A DNA stretch of 64,000 nt, taken from the NCBI GenBank assembly GCA_033239525.1, contig BSYO01000035.1, positions 1,708,965 through 1,772,964 on the forward strand, given 5' to 3'. Numbering within the stretch: the stretch's first letter is position 1; the number at the start of each line of letters is the position of its first letter. The position numbers and the translations under genes are program-made. The notes under the pieces were generated by a model. That model saw nothing but the letters and a program-made list of their open reading frames with translations. It did not search any database and was not told where the DNA came from. This document shows, one piece after another, positions 55,401 through 64,000 of the stretch. This DNA is from Nepenthes gracilis. Its lineage: Eukaryota > Streptophyta > Magnoliopsida > Caryophyllales > Nepenthaceae.

Positions 55401-58400
55401 GAGAGGAGAGCGATGGCCTCTTTATATAACATTCAAAGATAACATGATTCTTTTGATATATTATTTTTAAATCTTCAATGTAAGTGACATTCAATACCAA
55501 ATTATAAATTTTGTCATTTACTCTCTTAACTATGCTTAGTAAATTAATTGTGTAAGTGTAAATGAATGACATCACAACCAAATTCAAATCTTCTTGCCGA
55601 AAGAGGGAGAGATTATTTTATAAAATTAAATATTATTCAGGGCAAGTTGTCAACATTTCAAATATTAATATCTCTTATATTCTTAATATTAATATCATTT
55701 TAAAAATAATCAAAGATAAATCATACGATAATATTTTAATATATTATTTTAATCTTAGCCATCATGCCGTATGGATTAATCATAACCATTAGAGAATTTT
55801 TAAATGATGTTGAAAATTTTGAATGAATTATGCAAATAATATTTACTTCACTAAATAATATATTTATTATTTAAATATTATTATTTTGATTAAGTAGTAT
55901 CACACATATCTTTTTCTAATCGGTAGTCTAGTTTAAATTTGACATCATAGTATTTATTAATTGATAATTGATTTTCTCACTTAAAATGCTATTTTTTTTT
56001 CTTTATCATATACTTTTACTATATTTATTATGTTAATTTGGAATATATTTTCGATATTCTTACTATTATATTAATATTTTTACTTATTTAATTTATTTTT
56101 ATAATATATTACATTAAACATATAATTATTAAATTAATAAGTTTAACTAGCATATAATGTCCAAATCAAATTAACTCGTATTAGATTGATCTATTCTTAC
56201 CCCTAATTTTAAAGATAAGGAAGCCTAATGTATAAGAAGAGTATAATAAAACTCTATTATTTGGGCAAAATATTATCAAATAATTTTATTTCCTTCACTA
56301 TATACAATAATGTTACTTATTTTATTTACCTATAATTTAATTATAGCTTAGTCTTTATATATAAAATCCATTGAGGTTTAAAAAAATAATAGTAAAATAA
56401 CTTATAAAAATTGAGTTATAAATACATTGTAGATAAGTTGAACAATTTTTTTTTTTTTTTGTACTTAATAATCATAAGTCAACCTTGATAATAAGAATCA
56501 AGCTTAGTACTTTTCTCATGTAGTGGACATAACCATGTTTGAATGAACATAATTTGACCTTTTCCAAGTCAAATTTTTTGCTCATTTAATAACTTTATGC
56601 ATAATCTATCATGCCATAAGAAAGATGTGTAGTGAGACCAAATAAAAAAAAAATTTAATTAAATAATATTTTTTTAATTTTTATTTATTAATAAAATTAT
56701 GTTGCCCTTAATATTGGCAAAGTTAGCGGCGATATGTTATACCTCTGAGTCTATTGTTTTAATTTTCTTTCTGGGTCTCTGGTCTTTGAGAGACCGATCC
56801 TCCTTTCATTGTTGATGTACACTTGAAAGAAGTATGGTCATACATCTCCCAATGATCAGTAGGATCCCTATTTTCGAGTTGAAAATTCAGCATCTTAGAT
56901 TTATTTTTAATTTTTTTAAATGATGGTTGTTTTTTTTGTTTTGTCATAATATAGGTAGTTTAATATTTCAAAATTAAAAACAAAATCTTACAAAAAAATT
57001 AATTATATATTTCTTAAAAAATTAAATTTGAACCATTGAATCTAAAAAATATAACTAATATATTAGAGCTACATAGGATCCCTTAGTTTAATCTTTTCTT
57101 GCATCATTGGAATTCTATTTCAAGTTGGACTTGGAATTTTATTCCTCTCTTATAAATTACTCGATTAAAAAATTTAATGATTAAAATATAAATATTAAAT
57201 AATATATTCTAAATAATTATTTTTATTTAAAAAATTCTTAAAATTAAATTTAATATTCAAAGATGTTGATATTATAAAAAAATAAAAGAAAACTATTTTT
57301 AATGTTTTTATTTTAAATTTTAACCGTTAAATTTAAATTTAATAATCTATTTTGATAAACTAGGATCTTACTTCTCATTAAATGAAGTAGGATCACCATT
57401 TTTGTGCTAAATCAGCTTTGCATATTCATGATACAATTAAAAATGATGGGTGGTGATCACATGAGATACAACAGTCCGAACATGTTAATGGGGGGCACTA
57501 TTGGGAATTCGGTTGGATACACACAACTAGCGTAGCGAAACAAACCCAGATCCTCCGTTGGCCATCAACCATCAAAATTGTGAGTATAAATAATATAATA
57601 ATGTATAATAATTTTTAATGTGAAAAATTATTTTCAACCAGAGAAAAAGCCATGGGACAAACTTTGAAAACTACACTATATAAAATCGATTATACAAACC
57701 CCTGAAATAGAGTACTAGTTACCGATTGGTCTGAGATAGAGCAGAAGGTCTCATCACTTTTCTCTCTTTTTCTCATTGGTAGCACTTTCTGTTCTCTAAT
57801 TTTACAAGTATTTTTTCCCATCAATTATCTGTCAAATCCTAAAGCATTTTATATACTTTATAATAACGTTTGGCTTAAATGGCATTTTCTACACTTTTAC
57901 AATCTGAAAACTGCATTTCCTGAGCCTTTATATTGTGGTCCATTAAAACCGGTAGTCGATCGTCCTTTAATATAAAAAGTCCAGTCTCACTTCGGACTTA
58001 TTAATTCAGTTGCCTCTCGGACTCACCTCTGGTCTCCCTTTAGACTCGACTTGATCCAGTCGCTCCTCGAACTCGGCACCGATTCGATCACCTTTCAGCC
58101 TTGGCACTAATCTGTCTCCCCTGGCCTCACCGCGCATGCGAATATTCCAATGCTCGTATAAATTTGTGTGACTTTTTGATAACCGTCCGTTTACTAAGAT
58201 ACCTATAAAGAAGTGACCAAACTTAACAGGCACTACATCACTCCCCTGTGCACCGCAAGGGGCAACGTTTTATATTTCGAAATAATTTTAAAAGTATAAT
58301 GGTTTTATTTTTCTATAATATAGGTATTTAATATTTCAAAATTATAAAAATAACTATTTATGTATTTTTTAATATTTTTATTATCTTAAAATCTCGATCA

Positions 58401-61400
58401 TTGATTTGCAGAACTCTGGCGATCTTGGGGAAGATGGATGGGCTCCATGCGTTCACCTAATGGAACACCCCTAATGAAGTGTATAAAAAAATCGTTAATC
58501 TGACAACCCAAACTAAAGTCATTAAAACAGAACTGAAATTTAACCAAACCATTTGGTTTAATTTTAGGTTGGAATAAAATTTTTCATTCGGGTTTTGATT
58601 CAGTATAGAGCGCCATTTTTAAAATAATAATTATTAACTCTGAATATAATATTTATTTATCTATCTATCCAAGTTCTTAAAAGAAGTCAAAAAAAAAAAA
58701 AAATCAAATTTTCTATTAAAGGAAGCAAAAAAAAAATCAAATTTGGTATAAATATGCCAGAAATGCAAGCCAAAAATATTTAATAATAAAAATTAATAAT
58801 AATTAAATTTTTACAAAAAAAATCCATATTGATTTTGACAAAATATCTACACTACTTCAATAATAATATTAATAGCAGATAATAATATCAACCATTATAG
58901 AATTACTTTGAATTACCTATTCGATCAATAAAAATGGCACAACCTGTTTAAAATGTCCATAAAAAAAGTAACAGTCTAATAATACTGACTACACTAGCCC
59001 AACATAAACCAAAATGTCACAATATTCGAAACATGCCTCTATCATAATGCGATATACAAACATCAACTAATACATAGTTCCTTCGATTTCACAGTGATGA
59101 CAAAACAAGAATATAACCCAACTATAAGACTAATAATCATAAAATATAAATAAAATATCTACCAACGTTCATGTCTGCATTTCCTACAAAGTATCTACAA
59201 CTCTTTAATTTATAAAGGTCAGAAAATAATAAAACCATGAGTTGAATACTTAGCATGTATTAGTATATATATATAACAAAATAATGTGTCCATAATTAGA
59301 GTAAAGGGACGAATCAACAATATATGTGCAAAACCCATAAGAATTGAAATCTAAACATCCAATGTGATAAATCAGAGATTGTTCAAATGTTGTATTATAC
59401 GCCAAGTCCATAATCCAAAAGCAAATGCTAAATGATCCAATGTACGAAATTAATTAAAGTCCGATATTCAAATCTAAATGATTGTCGAAACCTGTGAATA
59501 TAAAATTAAAGTATCAAGTATTCAAATCAAATATTGGTAAAAACATATTGAAAATCCAAAACTTGCTCAAATTATAGAACCAAAAATTTAAAAATTAACT
59601 TTGAGGAAGGGCTACTCGTAATCCCGATAATCTTAGGCCAAATTATTGCTATTTAGACCCATAGGCAGGCTTTTTATATATTCTTTCCTATAAACAAAAA
59701 TAGACAATACTTTCTTTTGTTACCGGTGAATAATATGTACAATTCTTAAATTTATTTTAATATATTAGGACATTTGAATATATTAGTTATATTTAATTCT
59801 TTATGATGATTTTTATAAAAATTAAATTGGGTAGAGTCGCTATAACAAATTTCAAAACTTTTATTATCTAGTGAAAAAGTATAAAGCTTTTACTCCAAAA
59901 AGTACAAGTATAAAACTGTTCATCTTAGGAAAAGTACAAATATCGAATCGAATATAAAATATAGCCTAACCCAAAGCACAAGTATAGAATACCACATGCA
60001 AGACCCATATACAAATTTTCATAACTTTCCTTCACAAATACTTCGAATATAAGTCCGATATTCTAAAATAGTTATTCATTTCATTCAAATCCTAGAACTT
60101 CTTAAATATTAGATAAAATCAAGCAAAAAATCTCAAACTAACAGGTAAAGTTACATGCATACATGGTGAATTAAAATGGAGTAAGTGAAAATGATATACA
60201 CGTACAATAAAACCACCTAATATAAGCAAAATTAAAAAGAAATGAAAATAGACGAATGATAAAGTTTAAGAATACTTGCCTTTAACATATAATTTGACAA
60301 ATCTAACTAAAATATGCTTCAAAATCCCCCTTCTCATCTTCCTCTCTCTTCCTTCCTTTCTCTCTCCTTCCTCTTCCTCCTCGCGCGAAATCCCGAAAAT
60401 GAGTGCCTCCTTAGGTGTGCGTCAAACGTCGCGCCTAACCCCAGTCATGCATGAGTGCTGCCTTAAGGTGCTATTCAGGCTTGAAAAATGCCAAAATCAT
60501 ACTTAAATATCGCCTTAAATACGCATTAGGTGCTCACCACTCAGCCCAAATCCTACTTGAATAGTACAAAGGTGCTCTTCAGGTACACCGAATCTGTCAA
60601 AAGTATGCATGAGCACGTATCGAATGTCCCTCAATCACCAAGCCTACTTTATTCTTTGAATTTTTTTCAAATTTATATTACACAATTGACAATATTAAAT
60701 CAATTAATTGAAAAATGGGATGTTACAAAATATCTTATTTTTATAAGATATTAATCAAAAAATTATTTTAATAATCCTAAATTCATTTAAATTGATAAAT
60801 TTTTAATGATAACTGAAAATTTAAATAAAAAGTTAAATATTAGATTGAAATAAATTAGACTCAAGTAGTGCCTGATATATACTTAATTCACACATGAGTA
60901 TGTTATAGATGTAATTGTCGCAACTGATGTGTATATAATGGGCACTCGTGTTTATTTGTTTCAAAATGTCGACGCTTAACTCATGCTCAATGGGCACTCA
61001 TGCATATATATGATTTGTGTATCATGCATGATTTATATTTGATGGGTATATAAATGTCAATCTACTATTTAAACTGGTTTCTAACTGATTTTATTTATTT
61101 TTTCTAAGTTTTTGAGAGAAAAAAGAGAAAAAAAAGAGAGAGAGAGAGAAATAGGATAGGAAAAGAGAGAGATGAAAAGAAAGGAGGGAGGATAAGACGA
61201 ATTTAAGAAAAAATCAGGCTAGTTTTTAGTAAATATCAAGTGAATGCATATGCACATAAGCCTTTCTTCCTTTATTGCTTTCTTTTAAAAAAATCTTTGA
61301 GCATTTTTAATTTAATACTCATACATATAATACTTTTTTTATTTAAATTTGATGCATCCCTGGATCCAAACTTTGAACAGATTCAGGTGATCCTCTTGAC

Positions 61401-64000
61401 GTGGTTTCGACTCCGTTCCCTGAGTTGGATCCTGCACACCACTAAACAGAACAGGAGGTCAGTGTATCGACGGAAAGTTATCCCACCGAAAATACTCCGA
61501 TATTTAAGTCAGTAAAATAGCCTTCGAAAGAATGAAGGTTATTAAAACCGTAAATTGAGAGAAAGAGAGAGGCAGAGAGAGTGATTTTTCCAGATGTAAG
61601 AGAGACGAGTAAGTCTTCTTGAATCTGGAAGGTGGGAGGCAGTAAGCGGCCGTGAAAGGTGCGCTTGTGTGCCTTAGGTTTTTTGGTTGCGTGATTATCT
61701 GTCTGGGCAGCAGAAAGCGCTGGCACTTCTAAGAGTTTCAGTAGCAGAGAAAGTAGGTCAATGAGAGTACTTGTTTTTGCCTTATCGAAAGCATGCCTTG
61801 AATGATGATTCAAGGGCTTATTTATGATTGAGGGGACGATCTTCCTTCTCTGGAAGGAATGATTCCCCCTGTGATTCTTGACTGGCTTGCCTTTTGGAGC
61901 AGGTGCCAGTTGCCAAGCTATACAAGGCAGTTTCCTTCTGAGGTGGCCAACAGCTTTCCAAGTCGGTCACCTTTCTTCTGTGCATGTTACCATTGGAGAG
62001 CCCTAGTTGGTAAGGATTTGGAAAAATCTGGCGCCTTCCTTATGCGAAAGGCGCTACTTTTGTCAGTATCCATTTTGGGTGCAAGCTGGGATCGTGGGAA
62101 ATGCTTGGAGAGCCGTTGCTGACCGCCTGATGGATCATGGGCTCGAATGGACTAAGCCCATTATTATAGAAAAGCCTCTTTTGGGCCCAACATGTATCAC
62201 GCGGATGGTCAACGTTTGAGTTGACCGCCTGTGTGCTCGTTGGCCGTCCAGACGGTCAACGCCAGCATTGACAATCTTGGGCCTTTTAGCTCTAGGCCCG
62301 TTCTCCAACTGGGCCTTAAAAATGTTGACCATCCTTCTTGGGCCTTCGTTGACTTTTTAGGGCTAGCCCATTGTTAGTATACCCATCACTAGTCCCCCAT
62401 GCTGGTGGCCAGAAGTTTGGTCTCAAGTATGTTCATGATGGGATGCCTCTTATTACTCTAAGGGTCCCGTAGAACTTCATGAAAGGCGTGGAGGAGAGTT
62501 TGACAGAAAATATTGACCGTTTTGATAAATTTCGGAGAACCAAAATTGTTAACCGTCTGGTCAATTTCGGAGAACTAATATTGTTGACCGTCTGGGTCAA
62601 TTCTAGAGGACCAGAATTATTGACCGTTTGGGTCAATTTTGGAGGACCAGAATTGTTGAACATCTTGGTCAATTCTGGAGGATCAAAATTGTTGACCGTT
62701 TGGGTCAATTCGACCAAAATTGTTGACCGCCTTGGTCGATTGGAGAACGTGGCCATCGGATCCCGACGGACATGGTTTACAAGGTTTACGGGGACAGCAA
62801 CACGTGTCTCCCTTTAGTCAGGCGGACATCCTGGCCATTAATGCGTCAGAGATCCGCCTTTCGCAGGGCCAAGTAGGGAGGTGACACGTGGCAGGGCTGA
62901 TGGCGTCCTTAATGAGGGGTTTCGTGCTTGGCACTTAAGTTTGCCTTCCATAATTTGAAATCATTTACGCCTTCAGTCCTTCTTCTTTTTTGTTCCCGTT
63001 CTTCAGAGACGTTCAGAAACCCTAGTCCTCTGTGTTACCATGGCTTCCGTCACCGATTTTGCCTCCGTCTTGAGAGAGAACGACATCAAAGCCCTGTATG
63101 TCGAGTTCAATATCCCAAAGGAGATTGCATGGTGAGTTCCAGGAAAAGACAACAGGGGCTATGCTCCATCGGAGGGGCATATTACTGTTTATGAGGCCCA
63201 CTTGAGGAGCGACCTCCGCTTCCCGTTACCAGAAGAATTGGAGTCTGTTCTGAAGGCTCTACGCGTCCCCATCACCCAGCTTCATGCCAATGTCGTGAGG
63301 TACCTCTGTATTATGTGTATTTTTGTTCGAAAGCTTGGCAAGAAGCTTAAGATGTCCGCTGTTAGGGTTTTGTTCAAAATAAATCAGGGGGGAGAGTGGA
63401 TATCGCTCATCCCCCGTACCGAAATAAAAATTAATAAAGCCATACACGACTTGTTGAAGAATTGGAAAAATCGGTTCTTCTTCGTTAGCGTGGGGGCGGC
63501 CTGGCCCATTGCGAGGGAATGGGGCCAGGTTCCGAAGGCGTATTTTGGGACGCCGACCAGGGCGGAGACGGTAGCCTACGAGTGGTTGCTAAAGGCAATA
63601 AAGGAGAACCCTGATAATTTTATTCGGGACTTTTTGGTTTCTCGGGCGGAGTCCAAGAAAGTAAATTGGGGACCACCATCCCCGGTTTGAAAACCAAAGC
63701 CTCCGGTGAGGATGATGAACCCTAAATAGTCCAGGGGCGTAATCATCCGTACGCGACACACCGACGAAGGGTTTATCGGCCCATTGCCTGAGAAGGTGAT
63801 AGAGACGCCTTCGTCATCATCATCGCTCGTTGTTTACATCGCTGCCGGAATTTGCAGCAGAGCTGGTAGCTCCGAGGGTTGGCCGGTTGAAGCTGAAGGA
63901 GTCATCCTGGCACAGCCCGCATCACGAGTGGTTTCGGGTGCTGCATGGATAGAGTCATTAGAGGAGCCGGTTTGTGAACCGGCGGCGGCCACGCAGACTA

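Overview
This is a stretch of plant nuclear genome, most likely an angiosperm. It holds one spliced host gene, one small intronless host gene and roughly 35 kb of transposable elements, more than half of the window. The base composition is AT-rich with GC-rich islands made almost entirely of retrotransposon LTRs. I cannot name the species from the sequence. No bacterial, organellar or viral signature, CRISPR array, tRNA or rRNA gene was recognised.

Host genes. (1) A plus-strand gene of the plant nucleotidyltransferase / PAP-OAS1 substrate-binding family (relatives of non-canonical TRF4-type poly(A) polymerases). Eight exons are visible between 10051 and 19451, giving 698 residues to the stop with every reading-frame phase matching. 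The first exon or exons lie at or beyond the left edge, so positions from about 11 to 10050 are one very long intron. (2) A convergent minus-strand gene at 21914-22234 for a 106-residue secreted peptide precursor of the IDA/IDL (INFLORESCENCE DEFICIENT IN ABSCISSION-like) family, with a TATA box. A degenerate ~200-bp tandem array lies between the two genes.

Transposable elements, left to right. Element A1 (569-9231) is a complete LTR element with a 5-bp TSD, lying in intron 1 of the nucleotidyltransferase gene. It has no recognisable pol, but carries an antisense gag-like ORF (putative gypsy-type transposon family) and a nested solo LTR of family B. The nucleotidyltransferase introns also hold about eight copies of a GATATAT-rich MITE-like repeat and two abutting Tourist-like MITEs. 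A minus-strand Ty3/gypsy element of family B (26740-35392) has inserted into a fragment of an A-family LTR. A Ty1/copia element (40058-46457) is structurally complete with TSD CCCAT, but its coding region is dead. A second Ty3/gypsy element, C (47111-54691), has its 5' LTR split by a solo B LTR (47150-49156). C itself sits in the left copy of a tandem duplication whose right copy preserves the empty site. A probable solo B LTR lies at 59015-60727. A second A-family element in the opposite orientation (61350 to the window end) repeats the antisense-ORF architecture.

The most unusual items are: the A family with its conserved antisense ORF and its own promoter-like CACGTG motif; the IDL peptide with a Gly in place of the usual Arg of the C-terminal Arg-His-Asn; and the concentration of one MITE family in the introns of one gene.
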